From Heterorhizobium halophytocola (GTDB lineage: Bacteria; Pseudomonadota; Alphaproteobacteria; Rhizobiales; Rhizobiaceae), in contig NZ_JAGGJU010000004.1 of NCBI RefSeq assembly GCF_017873095.1, positions 1-64,000 on the forward strand: a stretch of DNA of 64,000 nucleotides, read 5' to 3'. The translations under genes and the position numbers were made by a program. This document shows positions 7,520 through 15,904 of the stretch, piece by piece. Below the pieces are notes generated by a model. It was given only the letters and a program-made list of their open reading frames with translations, searched no databases and was not told where the DNA came from. Position 1 is the first letter of the stretch; each line of letters starts with the position of its first letter.

Positions 7520-7535
7520 TGACGAGTGAGGCTGC

Positions 7536-8087
7536 ATGACGCAAGCGCCGGCGACCGAAGATGTGCTGAAGGGTCTGATGCTGCTCGCGCTGGACGGCGA
7601 CGAGGCGGCCTATCGGCATTTGCTGAAGGCGCTCGGCAAGGTGCTTGCCGGCTATTACGGCCGGCGGTTGACCGGCGGAGCGGCAGCGGACGTGGACGAC
7701 CTGGTGCAGGAGACGCTTCTGGCCGTGCATGCGCGGCGCGCCACCTATGACCGCGCACGTCCGTTCACCGCATGGTTCTTCTCGATCGCCCGCTACAAGC
7801 TGATCGATCATCTGCGCGGACCGGGCGGGCGGGCCCGCCTCCAGGTCGAACTGGACGAGACGCTCGACAGCGGCTTCAGCGAGGCGGCGCTTTCCGCCAG
7901 ACTGGACGTCGAGCGGCTGCTGGACACTCTGCCCGAACGGCAGCGACAACTGATCCGCGACGTGCGGCTGGAGGGCCAATCGATCGCCGACACGGCGGCC
8001 CGCACCGGCCAGTCGGAATCGGCCGTCAAGGTCGGCGTGCACCGCGCCCTGAAAGCCCTGGCCGACACATTGAGAGGCGAGACATGA
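7536..8087 (+). CDS. ECF-type RNA polymerase sigma factor (SigF-like)
   Basis: 183 residues. Sigma-70 region 2 (about 25-95) contains DVDDLVQETLLAVH and RPFTAWFFSIARYKLIDH. Region 4 (about 125-178) contains LDTLPERQRQLIRDV and the helix-turn-helix QSIADTAARTGQSESAVKVG. There is no region 3 or C-terminal extension. The stop codon overlaps the start of the membrane anti-sigma gene (ATGA), the usual arrangement for ECF/NrsF pairs. It is preceded by an exact copy of its own presumed promoter. By analogy with Caulobacter SigF it should respond to oxidative or heavy-metal stress and drive the neighbouring secreted proteins. The inducing signal here is inference. Confidence 0.92.
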   Translation: MTQAPATEDVLKGLMLLALDGDEAAYRHLLKALGKVLAGYYGRRLTGGAAADVDDLVQETLLAVHARRATYDRARPFTAWFFSIARYKLIDHLRGPGGRARLQVELDETLDSGFSEAALSARLDVERLLDTLPERQRQLIRDVRLEGQSIADTAARTGQSESAVKVGVHRALKALADTLRGET

Positions 8088-8752
8088 TGGAGACGAAGAC
8101 GACGAAGAGGATGCAAACGGACGATCTGATCGACGGGCTGGCCAGCAATCTGGCGCCGGTGCCGCGCCATGCGCTGCGCACCCGTTTCCTCGTCAACCTC
8201 GTGCCGGCCCTTTGCCTCTCGCTGGTCCTGATGGTGACCGTGCTCGGCTTTCGCTTCGACATGCCGAACGCATTGATGTTGCCGGAATTCTGGATCAAGT
8301 CGGCCTATAATGCGGCCCTTGCCGTGCTCGGCTTCGTCGCACTCTACCGCATGGCGCGGCCGGACGGGTCGGATGGCGGCTATTTCACCGCCGCCGGCAC
8401 CGTCTTCGCGATCATGGGCCTGATCGCCGCGACGCAGATCTGGATCGAGCCTTCGGACCAATACAGCAAGCTGGTGATGGGCTCCTCGGCGCTCGATTGC
8501 CCCTTCCTGATCTTCGGCTTTTCGCTGCCGATCCTGATCGCCGCGATCCGGGTGCTGCGACGGTCGGCGCCGACCGATCTGCGGCGCACGGGCCTCGTGA
8601 CAGGCCTTGCCGCGGGAGCCGCAGGCGCCTGGGTCTATTCCTGGTTCTGCGACGAGAACGGCATGGCCTTCGTGCTGATCTGGTACACGCTGTCGATCGT
8701 CCTTTTGGGTGCCCTGGGCGCCCTGATCGGCCCGCGCCTGCTGCGCTGGTAG
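8084..8752 (+). CDS. nrsF: NrsF-type membrane anti-sigma factor (DUF1109)
   Basis: 222 residues. A short cytosolic N-terminal segment (QTDDLIDGLASNLAPVP) presumably binds the sigma factor, followed by six hydrophobic helices from about residue 38 to the end at LLRW. This layout and the LxxxLAxxLxPVP start are characteristic of DUF1109/NrsF anti-sigma proteins, which in Caulobacter hold SigF at the membrane. Translation is coupled to the sigma gene through the ATGA overlap; either of two adjacent ATG codons (8084, 8087) could be used. A Cys in ALDCPF and another in WFCDEN lie in or near membrane segments and are candidates for redox or metal sensing. Confidence 0.9.
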   Translation: MMETKTTKRMQTDDLIDGLASNLAPVPRHALRTRFLVNLVPALCLSLVLMVTVLGFRFDMPNALMLPEFWIKSAYNAALAVLGFVALYRMARPDGSDGGYFTAAGTVFAIMGLIAATQIWIEPSDQYSKLVMGSSALDCPFLIFGFSLPILIAAIRVLRRSAPTDLRRTGLVTGLAAGAAGAWVYSWFCDENGMAFVLIWYTLSIVLLGALGALIGPRLLRW

Positions 8753-8780
8753 CGCGGCATATCCCGGCCGGGACACCGCG

Positions 8781-9371
8781 CTACTGGCAGGGCTTCACGT
8801 CTTCGCTTGCCTGCCAGGCGAGATATTCCTCCGGCGTGACGACATGAATGCCGCCATCGGCCTCGACCGGCGATCCGCCGCCATCGCGCAGCACCTCGCC
8901 CTCAAAGATGCCGGCCCGCTGCGTCGGGATCCAGAATTCCTCGACCCGGCCGGGCACCAGGGACTGGTCGATCTTCAGGCCCGGCACCGACCAGTGATAG
9001 ACCTGCGCATCGGCGCTGACGATGGCGCGCACCTTCATGCCGGTCGGCACGACCAGCGGCCCCAGGCGCGGGCAGGCCTGCGGATCGGTCTTGCCGGACC
9101 GGTATTCGACCAGCCAGTGGTCGGGGCTCGCCTGGCCGAACACGGTGATGTCCGCATCCGGCAGATGGGGCCGCGTGGTCAGCAGGGCGAAGGCGTCCTG
9201 GCAGGTGGATTTCGTCTGGCCGGCCAGCCCGCCACACAGGTCGAGCGCCTCGACATTGCCCTCCGCCAGCGCCGTCGAGGCGACGAGGGGGTCCAGGGGA
9301 GAGGCGACGGCAAGGCCGGCCAGAAGGGCCATGGCAGCGCGGGCTGGAAGGTCTGTCCTGCGCTGTCTCAT
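8781..9371 (-). CDS. Exported COX2-like cupredoxin-fold protein lacking the CuA ligands
   Basis: 196 residues. A signal peptide ends near ALA-EG (about 37). A small cysteine-containing N-terminal part is followed by a domain (about 95-190) that reads like cytochrome oxidase subunit II: VSADAQVYHWSVPGLKIDQ, LVPGRVEEFWIPTQRAGIFEG, VVTPEEYLAW. In true subunit II, the stretch after the last glycine holds the CuA site (CxxxCxxxH..M). Here it is EVLRDGGGSPVEADG with none of these ligands; only the first His is kept. A non-copper carrier or binding role in the periplasm is inferred. It is convergent with the ECF operon. Confidence 0.7.
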   Translation of the reverse strand: MRQRRTDLPARAAMALLAGLAVASPLDPLVASTALAEGNVEALDLCGGLAGQTKSTCQDAFALLTTRPHLPDADITVFGQASPDHWLVEYRSGKTDPQACPRLGPLVVPTGMKVRAIVSADAQVYHWSVPGLKIDQSLVPGRVEEFWIPTQRAGIFEGEVLRDGGGSPVEADGGIHVVTPEEYLAWQASEDVKPCQ

Positions 9372-9400
9372 GCCCTGCCCTTTCCGTATCGCTCGGCGCC

Positions 9401-9904
9401 TCAGCCGAATTTAAGCTCCATCATCGCAAGATCCAGCCAGCGGCCGAATTTCGTGCCGACTTCGCGGTGGATGCCGACCATGCGGAAGCCGAGCTTCTCG
9501 TGCAGCCCGATCGAGGCTGCATTGCCGGCCTCGATCGCCGCGATCATCACATGAACCCCGTGCGCGCCGGCATGGTCGATCAGCGCTGCGAGCAATGTGC
9601 GCCCGAGACCGGCACCGCGGCAGGTGCGGTCGACATAGACGGAATGCTCGACCGAGTGACGATAGCCGTCAAAGGCGCGCCAGTCGCCATAGGAGGCATA
9701 GCCGACCGTCCTGCCCTCGACTTCCGCGACCAGCACCGGAAAGCCGCGCGCGCGGCGGGCCTCGAACCAGGCGCGGCGGTTGTCGAGATCGACGAGGATC
9801 TCGTTCCAGATCGCCGTCGTGTTCTCGACCGCATCGTTGTAGATGTCGCGGATCACAGGAAGATCGGCCTCGACGGCGTCGCGGATGGTGACGGTGCTGG
9901 TCAT
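9401..9904 (-). CDS. GNAT N-acetyltransferase, phosphinothricin-acetyltransferase-like
   Basis: About 167 residues. The N terminus VTIRDAVEADLPVIRDIYNDAVENTTAIWNE is typical of the Pat/Bar/YncA group, followed by an acetyl-CoA loop in CRGAGLGRTLLAALIDHA and the family ending IGLHEKLGFRMVGIHREVGTKFGRWLDLAMMEL. Members acetylate amino groups of methionine sulfone, sulfoximine or phosphinothricin. ATG 9904 is chosen because it matches the usual start. An in-frame ATG at 9949 would add 15 residues without family support. Confidence 0.85.
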   Translation of the reverse strand: MTSTVTIRDAVEADLPVIRDIYNDAVENTTAIWNEILVDLDNRRAWFEARRARGFPVLVAEVEGRTVGYASYGDWRAFDGYRHSVEHSVYVDRTCRGAGLGRTLLAALIDHAGAHGVHVMIAAIEAGNAASIGLHEKLGFRMVGIHREVGTKFGRWLDLAMMELKFG

Positions 9905-10007
9905 GCTCACTGAAATCCGTTGAGAGGTGTCCGCCCGATTTGTAGCCATGCGGATCCGGCCCTGTCCAGTCGCGGCCAGGGCATATCCTGTTGGTACAGC
10001 GATTAAA

Positions 10008-10664
10008 TCAGGAGAGGCTGAAGGCGGTCAGCACCGCGGAATAGTGAACCGCGGCAGCGGCGACGACGAAGCCGTGCCAGATCGCGTTCTGGAAGCGCAG
10101 CTTTTCCCAGACATGGAAGATGACGCCCGCCGAATAGAGCACGCCGCCGATGACGATCAGGACCATGGTGGAGGCCGGCAGATAGCTGGAAATCGGGCCG
10201 ACGGCCAGCAGGCCGCTCCAGCCCATGGCGAGATAGACCAGGATGGCCAGCCGGTCATAGCGGCCGGGAAAGACGCATTTGATGATGATGCCGAGCAGGG
10301 CCGAGGCCCAGATGGCGATCAGCAGGAAGAAGACGAAGGGATCTTCCGCGCCGCGCTGCAGAAAGGGGGTATAGGTGGCGGCAATCAGCACGAAGATGGC
10401 GGAATGGTCGATCCGGCGCAGCACCCATTTGACCCGCGAGCGGGGCCACATATTGTAAGTGAACGAGGCCGCCAGCGCCAGAACGAGGCCGAGGCCATAG
10501 ATCCAGGCAGCCGCCAGTTCCCCGTGGCTGGACCAGACCGTGGCGTAGAAGATCAGCACCGTGGCACCGATCAGGGCAAACACGACGCCCACCCCATGCA
10601 CGATGCCGTCAGCGACGAGCTCTGTAAGGTCATAGGGTCTGCCGAAGCGAAAAAGGTCGGTCAT
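10008..10664 (-). CDS. Hemolysin III family (PAQR-like) membrane protein
   Basis: About 218 residues with seven hydrophobic helices. The family marks are DGIVHGVGV near the start, SFTYNMWP, RRIDHSAIFVLIAATYTPF in the middle, and FHVWEKLRFQNAIWHGFVVAAAAVHY at the end. The conserved His/Asp residues probably bind a metal as in PAQR hydrolases. It is an inner-membrane protein; the 'hemolysin' name is historical and cytolysis is not implied. ATG 10664 is preceded by GGACAG. An upstream TTG (10685) is less likely. Confidence 0.9.
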   Translation of the reverse strand: MTDLFRFGRPYDLTELVADGIVHGVGVVFALIGATVLIFYATVWSSHGELAAAWIYGLGLVLALAASFTYNMWPRSRVKWVLRRIDHSAIFVLIAATYTPFLQRGAEDPFVFFLLIAIWASALLGIIIKCVFPGRYDRLAILVYLAMGWSGLLAVGPISSYLPASTMVLIVIGGVLYSAGVIFHVWEKLRFQNAIWHGFVVAAAAVHYSAVLTAFSLS

Positions 10665-10865
10665 GCCTGTCCGGGTCGAAGTCAAGAGGTGCCCAACGGT
10701 AACGGTTGGATGCGACGATCATGCGACACTTGCGCGGTGAGAGCAAGGCAAGCGGCCGCGTTACTTTTGGCACAAGCATGCGCCGATAAGCCAGCGAGGT
10801 TCGCCTTGCCCCCGGGGCGCACCTCCACTAACGCTGCTGGCGGATATCGAAGGAAGAGAGCATTC

Positions 10866-11249
10866 ATGCGTTATACCGTCCTGGCAACCTTTGCGGCCCT
10901 GATGGCCTATGCGTTCTTTTTCGTCAAAGTGGGCCTGGCGCGCCGCCAATTCGGCATCGAGGCGCCCAAGACCACCGGCAATGTCGCCTTCGAACGGGTG
11001 TTCCGGGTGCAGCAGAACACGGTCGAGCAGCTGGTGCTGTTCCTGCCGTCGCTGTGGATCTTCGGCACCTTCGTGTCCGACGAGATCGCCGGCCTGCTCG
11101 GGCTGATGTGGACCGGCGCGAGAGCGCTTTACGCGGTCGAATATTATTCCAACGCCAAGAAGCGCGGCCCGGGAGCCGCCCTGACCTGGGTGATATCGCT
11201 GATCCTTCTGGTCGGCGGTACTGCCGGCGCGATGATCGTGACCGCCTGA
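10866..11249 (+). CDS. MAPEG family membrane protein
   Basis: 127 residues with four hydrophobic helices. The marks are ERVFRVQQNTVEQLVLFLPSLW and ALYAVEYYSNAKKRGPGAALTW, the glutathione-binding MAPEG pattern (ERxxRxxxNxxE). Members are small inner-membrane proteins related to microsomal glutathione transferases. Activity is not proven for most bacterial forms. The ATG lies about 200 bp from the divergent hemolysin III gene. The gene is followed by a hairpin at 11281-11320. Confidence 0.88.
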   Translation: MRYTVLATFAALMAYAFFFVKVGLARRQFGIEAPKTTGNVAFERVFRVQQNTVEQLVLFLPSLWIFGTFVSDEIAGLLGLMWTGARALYAVEYYSNAKKRGPGAALTWVISLILLVGGTAGAMIVTA

Positions 11250-11280
11250 CGGCGAAAGCGCGCCCGGCCTCCAGATAGAA

Positions 11281-11320
11281 GCCTTCCCCCTCTCCAGAAA
11301 GGAAGGAAGAAGGGGAAGGC
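11281..11320 (+). terminator. Hairpin after the MAPEG gene
   Basis: GCCTTCCCC (11281-11289) pairs with GGGGAAGGC (11312-11320), 32 bp past the MAPEG stop. The loop is long (22 bases) and there is no U-run. A second hairpin, CCCGGCAG (11431-11438) with CTGCCGGG (11443-11450), lies further on. Both could separate the MAPEG gene from the convergent DksA/TraR gene. Confidence 0.4.
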
Positions 11321-11541
11321 GAACCGCGGCCAATCAAGCCGGCGCTGATGTTCCAAGGAGAACGGAAAGCGCCTGGCGATCGGCCTGCGGCAGGCCACGG
11401 TCCCCCGCCAGAGTTACCGCGGCCATTGGGCCCGGCAGCGGGCTGCCGGGAAGGACATGCTCCTGTCGATGAGGGAGCAAACATGATGGCGGCACGTCAG
11501 ACCGCGCCCCTTCTCAACGCGCAGGACGCCATTTTGTCCCA

Positions 11542-11862
11542 TCACATCTGCGCGGCGCAGGTCTTGCAGAACGGCGTATAGGGAACGACCGCCAGCCGCT
11601 CCGGCGAAATCGGCTCGTCACACCGCACGCAGATGCCGAAGGTGCCCTTCTGGATTCGCTGCAGAGCCGCGTCGATCGCCTTCAGCTCCCGGTCGCCGCT
11701 CTGGCCGAGCTCCTCGAGAACCTCGTCGTTCTCGCGTTCGGCGGCGCGATCCTCGCTGTCATCGCTTTTTTCCGAGCCCAGATCGTCGTCGATCTTGTGC
11801 TGACGGGCAAAGATCTCGCGCTGGCGGGCCCGCAGGATTTCCTCGTATTTCTGCATAGTCAT
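11542..11862 (-). CDS. DksA/TraR family C4-type zinc-finger protein
   Basis: 106 residues. A coiled-coil half (about 5-60), acidic and rich in Glu/Asp/Arg, is followed by an intact C4 zinc finger: FGICVRCDEPISPERLAVVPYTPFCKTC in two CxxC halves. Short DksA paralogs bind RNA polymerase through the secondary channel. Whether this one keeps DksA activity cannot be told. ATG 11862 follows GAGGAGG. It is downstream of a universal stress protein gene in the same direction (128 bp), possibly under the same FNR/FixK control. Confidence 0.85.
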   Translation of the reverse strand: MTMQKYEEILRARQREIFARQHKIDDDLGSEKSDDSEDRAAERENDEVLEELGQSGDRELKAIDAALQRIQKGTFGICVRCDEPISPERLAVVPYTPFCKTCAAQM

Positions 11863-11990
11863 GGAGCGATCCTCCTCGTTTGCTTTTTTGTCTTTTTTCG
11901 CCGTGCGGCATCGATCCGAAGGGATGTCGGAAAGGCGCCGACCGGCCCATGCCATCGCGCCTTGAAGCCGGTCGGACTGCCGGTTCACGG

Positions 11991-12401
11991 CTATCGATCG
12001 ACGAGCACGGAGCATTTCGCGTGGCGCACCAGACGATCCGCCGTGGCGCCGATGAAATAATTGGCGAGATCCGGGACATGGGACGCGACGATGACCAGAT
12101 CGGCCTTGAATTCGTCGGCTGCTGCCAGGATTTCCCGCGCCGGCGTTCCGGTGCGGATCTCGATCCGGGCGGCGATCCCGGTCTTGGATTTCAGTTCCAG
12201 AAGCCTTGTCTTGCCGTCGTCGATCGCGCTCGACACGATATCGACGGGCACGTCGATCGCCAGATAGCCGGGCATATCCTCGACCACCGTCAGCAGCAGG
12301 ATCTCGCCGCCTTCATCCAGCAGCGACTTCGCCTTGAGCAGAATCTTCTCGCCCTTGTCGAGCTGGCCGCAATCCACCGGCACGACGATCTTCTTATACA
12401 T
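11991..12401 (-). CDS. Universal stress protein (UspA domain)
   Basis: 136 residues forming one Usp domain: MYKKIVVPVDCGQ at the start (ATP-binding first strand), TGTPAREILAAADEFKADLVIVASH in the middle, and a C-terminal GATADRLVRHAKCSVLVDR, which is the G-2x-G-9x-G(S/T)-type ATP loop in slightly varied form. The start ATG 12401 has GAAGGAG six bases upstream. A perfect FNR/FixK palindrome sits 78 bp upstream, which fits the common low-oxygen induction of usp genes in rhizobia. Confidence 0.9.
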   Translation of the reverse strand: MYKKIVVPVDCGQLDKGEKILLKAKSLLDEGGEILLLTVVEDMPGYLAIDVPVDIVSSAIDDGKTRLLELKSKTGIAARIEIRTGTPAREILAAADEFKADLVIVASHVPDLANYFIGATADRLVRHAKCSVLVDR

Positions 12402-12478
12402 GGTGCACTCCTTCAGCCGCTGCAAGCGGTCATCCGTTGGAAATGCCGTTACCCTCCTCCCGCCCGTGGCGCCCCGCA

Positions 12479-12492
12479 TTGATCCGGATCAA
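12479..12492. promoter_or_regulatory. Perfect FNR/FixK box TTGATCCGGATCAA
   Basis: The 14-bp palindrome TTGAT-N4-ATCAA is the consensus for FnrN/FixK activators of alphaproteobacteria. It lies 78 bp upstream of the universal stress protein ATG (minus strand) and 163 bp upstream of the VOC dioxygenase start (plus strand). The spacing suits class II activation of the leftward usp gene. Confidence 0.8.
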
Positions 12493-12654
12493 GTTCGCTG
12501 CATGGCGCCGTCAACGATTGTCGAACGAAATATCCGTCATCCCGGATCTTTATCGAACAGTCCCGACAGGTCACATTGGGACACGACAAGGCTGCGGTTC
12601 AAAAACCGCAAAGCCCCCGGCCCTCAAGGGCTGCAACCCTCAAGGATCATCATC

Positions 12655-13575
12655 GTGACCGAGACGTCTTTCACCGACACCACAGCCGAAGCCGCGGCAA
12701 AAGCGGGTGCGATCCCGGCAGATGCGGGCTTTGCCCTCACCCGACCGGCCCATGTCGGCATGTCCCATCTGCAGGTGCGCGACCTCGACCGCGTTTCGGC
12801 CTTCTATCAGCGCATTCTGGGTCTCGCTGTCCTGCAGAAATCGCCAAGCGGCATGGTGCTTGGCGCTGCCGGCACGCCGCTTTTGACGCTGTCGACCGAC
12901 GCCCGCGTGGTGGCCGCGCCGCGCCGGGCTGCCGGCCTGTTCCACACCGCCTTCCTGATGCCAGACCGGCAGGAGCTTGCCCATTGGCTCGCCCATGCCG
13001 CCCGCAACGATATCCGCCTGGAAGGCGCCTCCGACCATCTGGTATCGGAAGCGCTCTATCTGTCGGACCCCGAGGGCAACGGCATCGAGATCTATGCCGA
13101 CCGAAAGCCCGGCGACTGGGCCTACAGGGACGACGGGACAGTGGAAATGGCAACATTGCCGCTCGACCTGCAGGCGCTTTACGACAGCGCGCCGAAGGGC
13201 GACTGGGCCGGCATGGCGCCGGGGGCGGCGATCGGCCACATCCATCTGCAGGTCGGCGCCCTGCCGGAGGCCGACCGGTTCTACGAGGGCGTGCTGGGGC
13301 TGAAGGTGATGGCCACCTATCCGGGTGCAAGCTTCTTCGGCAGCGGCGGCTACCACCATCACGTGGCTGCCAATATCTGGAACAGCCGCGGCGCCGGGCC
13401 CCGCACCGGCGCGATGTCGGGACTGTCCGACTATTCGCTGCGCTTCAACGACAAGGCTGCGCTCGACACGGCGCTGCAGACGCTTGAAGCACTGGAGATC
13501 GACGTGACGAAGGGCAGCGAAGGCTACAGCCTGAAGGACCCCTGGGGCATCGGCATCACCCTGTCGGCGGCCTGA
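12655..13575 (+). CDS. VOC family protein, CatE-like catechol 2,3-dioxygenase / glyoxalase type
   Basis: 306 residues with two vicinal-oxygen-chelate modules: the first about 30-150 (HVGMSHLQVRDLDRVSAFYQ, then LFHTAFLMPDR, then DPEGNGIEIYAD), the second about 190-305 (IGHIHLQVGALPEADRFYEG, YHHHVAANIWNS, KDPWGIGITLS). Metal ligands of the type H...H...E are visible (GHIHLQV, HHHVA). Two-module proteins like CatE and YfiE act as extradiol-type dioxygenases, but the substrate is unknown. The start is GTG 12655 with AAGGA eight bases upstream. The 5' leader has small stem-loops at 12593-12610 and 12620-12631. Confidence 0.85.
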   Translation: MTETSFTDTTAEAAAKAGAIPADAGFALTRPAHVGMSHLQVRDLDRVSAFYQRILGLAVLQKSPSGMVLGAAGTPLLTLSTDARVVAAPRRAAGLFHTAFLMPDRQELAHWLAHAARNDIRLEGASDHLVSEALYLSDPEGNGIEIYADRKPGDWAYRDDGTVEMATLPLDLQALYDSAPKGDWAGMAPGAAIGHIHLQVGALPEADRFYEGVLGLKVMATYPGASFFGSGGYHHHVAANIWNSRGAGPRTGAMSGLSDYSLRFNDKAALDTALQTLEALEIDVTKGSEGYSLKDPWGIGITLSAA

Positions 13576-13720
13576 GGCGCGTTACCGCGGGCACAGCCGG
13601 CTCCCTGTCGCCGTATGCCCTTCCCCGCCCCAATGCTGCGGCGGCCCGGCATCTCGCAATAACCGGGCCGCATCCGCTGCATCTCCAAGCATCGGAAGCG
13701 TACACCGGTTTCCGACACAT

Positions 13721-13741
13721 AGCTATATATTTCATATAGCT
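13721..13741. terminator. AT-rich hairpin between convergent genes
   Basis: AGCTATAT (13721-13728) and ATATAGCT (13734-13741) are perfect arms around ATTTC, placed between the convergent VOC and GGDEF/EAL genes, 20 bp from the latter's stop. It could end transcription from either side, though stem stability is low. Confidence 0.35.
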
Positions 13742-13760
13742 TATACACAAAACATGACGG

Positions 13761-15740
13761 TCAGGGCACCTGCTGCAGGGCGGGCGCCCAGGCGGGTGCG
13801 TAGATCTCGCGGCCAACCGGCATGCCGTGCCGCTCCAGATAATCCTCGACCGCCTCGCTGCCGATCGGACGGCTGAAATAGAAACCCTGGACGAAGCGGA
13901 TGCCGGCGGAGCGCACGATCGCCATCTGCTGCTCGGTCTCGACACCCTCGGCGAGACAGTCGAAACCGAGGCTGACGGAGAGTTCGGCGACGGCGCGCAG
14001 GATCTTGTAGGTCGGTTCCGTATCCTCGTGCAGCCGGGTGATGAAGCTGCGGTCGGTCTTGATCCGGTGCAGCGGCAGGCGGTGGATATAGGCAAAGCTG
14101 GAATAGCCGGAGCCGAAATCGTCGAGCGCGATCTTGCAACCGAGCGCGGTCAGCATTTCGAGCGATTTGCGCGCACGGCCGAAATCGGTCATCACCGCCG
14201 TCTCGGTGATCTCGAAGGTCAGCCGGCCGGGCTCGATGTCGCCTTCCATGACCAGATGGGCGATGCCGGCCATCGAGCGCTCTGACATGATGTCGACGGC
14301 CGACAGATTGACCGAGAGGCCGATCGCGTCGGGCCATTCGCGGGCAGCGGCCATGGCCTTCTGCACGACGATGCTGCTGATGACCTGGATATAGCCGGTG
14401 CGTTCGGCAATGCCGACGAAATCCGCCGGGCTGACGCGCCCGAGCACCGGGCTTTCCCAGCGCACCAGCGCCTCGAAGCCGGTGACGCGGCCGGTCAGGA
14501 GATCGTGCTGCGGCTGGTACTGCAGGTGGATTTCGCGGTGCAGGTCGGCGGTGCGCAGAACCTGCTCGATGCGGCCATGGCTGCCGAGCTGCGCCTCGTG
14601 CTCCGGCGAGAAGACCACCACGTCGCCGCGGGCATTCTCCTTGGCGCTGTAAAGCGCATGGTCGGCACGCTCGTAGAGCTGGCGCACGGTCTTGCCGTCA
14701 CGCGGATACTGGGAAAAGCCGATGGAGGCGGAAATCGAAACCCCGATATTGTGAATGGTGAAAGGCTCCAGGAGCCCTTCGCAGATCGCCCTGCCGGCGA
14801 CGCGCAAGTCCGCATCGGTCAGCGGCTGGTCGATGGCAAGGACGAATTCGTCGCCGCCGAGCCGCGCCAGAAGCGTCTCGAGGCCGGTGTTCTCGCAGGC
14901 CTTGCGGATCCGTTCGGCGACCTGCACCAGAAGTTCGTCGCCGACCATATGGCCATAGAGATCGTTGACCGGCTTGAAGCCGTCCAGATCGATCAGCGCC
15001 AGATGCAGGACCTTGTCGCGGCTTCCGGTCTCCAGCGCATTCTCCGCATGGGCGAAAAAATGCCGGCGATTGGGCAGGCCGGTCAGCGCGTCGTAATCGG
15101 CAAGCTTTTCGGCCCGGGCACGCAATTCATCGGCGATCAGGCGCTCGCGCACCACGCCGCTGATCGCCGTGCGTACCAGCACGGCGACACCGAAGGCAGC
15201 CGCCAGCACCGTTGCGCTGGCCACGCAGAAATAGACGAAATGCGGCCACCCCATCAGCGCCGCGCAGGCGAGCACCGTCGACACAGTCAGCGCTGCTGCC
15301 ACGCAAAACACCCGCAGGCTGACGGCGGCTGCCGCCGACAGCAACAGCATCATCAGCATGTAGAACAGGTTCAGCGACTGGAAATCGACCATCAGCACGT
15401 TGACGCAATTGACATACATCAGCAGCAGGATGAGAGCATTGACCATTTCGAGCTGTTCGAAGCGCACCACCCCATTGCGGGACAGGTAGATCCGGCAAAG
15501 CCCGATGACGATGGCGGCAGAGGCGGACACAACGCTGAGCTCGAGCGCCGGAACAAGCGAACTGAAGTAGAAATTGCTGGGAATGACCAGCAGATAGAAC
15601 AACGCCACCGGGAGTGCGAAGCCCCGGACGATCGGCTGGAATGCCGCCGCCATCTCCTGGCGCATCGTCTCGGCGCTTGGCCTTACCTCATTCCGATCGG
15701 TCTCACCCTTGACCAAGCCGGTAACATTTCCCTTGCGCAT
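13761..15740 (-). CDS. Membrane GGDEF/EAL protein: putative diguanylate cyclase/phosphodiesterase
   Basis: 659 residues. About six hydrophobic helices (25-200) form an unnamed membrane sensor. The GGDEF domain (about 215-380) has an intact ARLGGDEFVLAI. The EAL domain (about 395-645) has EALVRW, ITETAVM, DDFGSGYSS, KTDRSF and LAEGVETEQ, so the metal- and substrate-binding residues appear complete. It should make and/or break cyclic-di-GMP at the inner membrane. No RxxD inhibition site is visible at the usual place before GGDEF. The gene is single, with no operon partner. Confidence 0.92.
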   Translation of the reverse strand: MRKGNVTGLVKGETDRNEVRPSAETMRQEMAAAFQPIVRGFALPVALFYLLVIPSNFYFSSLVPALELSVVSASAAIVIGLCRIYLSRNGVVRFEQLEMVNALILLLMYVNCVNVLMVDFQSLNLFYMLMMLLLSAAAAVSLRVFCVAAALTVSTVLACAALMGWPHFVYFCVASATVLAAAFGVAVLVRTAISGVVRERLIADELRARAEKLADYDALTGLPNRRHFFAHAENALETGSRDKVLHLALIDLDGFKPVNDLYGHMVGDELLVQVAERIRKACENTGLETLLARLGGDEFVLAIDQPLTDADLRVAGRAICEGLLEPFTIHNIGVSISASIGFSQYPRDGKTVRQLYERADHALYSAKENARGDVVVFSPEHEAQLGSHGRIEQVLRTADLHREIHLQYQPQHDLLTGRVTGFEALVRWESPVLGRVSPADFVGIAERTGYIQVISSIVVQKAMAAAREWPDAIGLSVNLSAVDIMSERSMAGIAHLVMEGDIEPGRLTFEITETAVMTDFGRARKSLEMLTALGCKIALDDFGSGYSSFAYIHRLPLHRIKTDRSFITRLHEDTEPTYKILRAVAELSVSLGFDCLAEGVETEQQMAIVRSAGIRFVQGFYFSRPIGSEAVEDYLERHGMPVGREIYAPAWAPALQQVP

Positions 15741-15904
15741 GCCCTGACCCCGGACCCAATAATGCAGCGATGACCGACACTCTCCCTATTGAACTTACAC
15801 ATTATTTCTTCCTAAGGTATTAAACTAATCATTTTAGTTCATCAGGACTCGTGCGCTTCTTATCTTGCTCCGTGCCCCATAGTCTCGCCTTTGCAGCTGT
15901 ACCG

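Noticed and set aside
9927-10865. N-terminal extension of the MAPEG reading frame
   Set aside because: The preceding 313 codons are antisense to the hemolysin III gene and lack protein-like character. ATG 10866 gives the normal MAPEG start.
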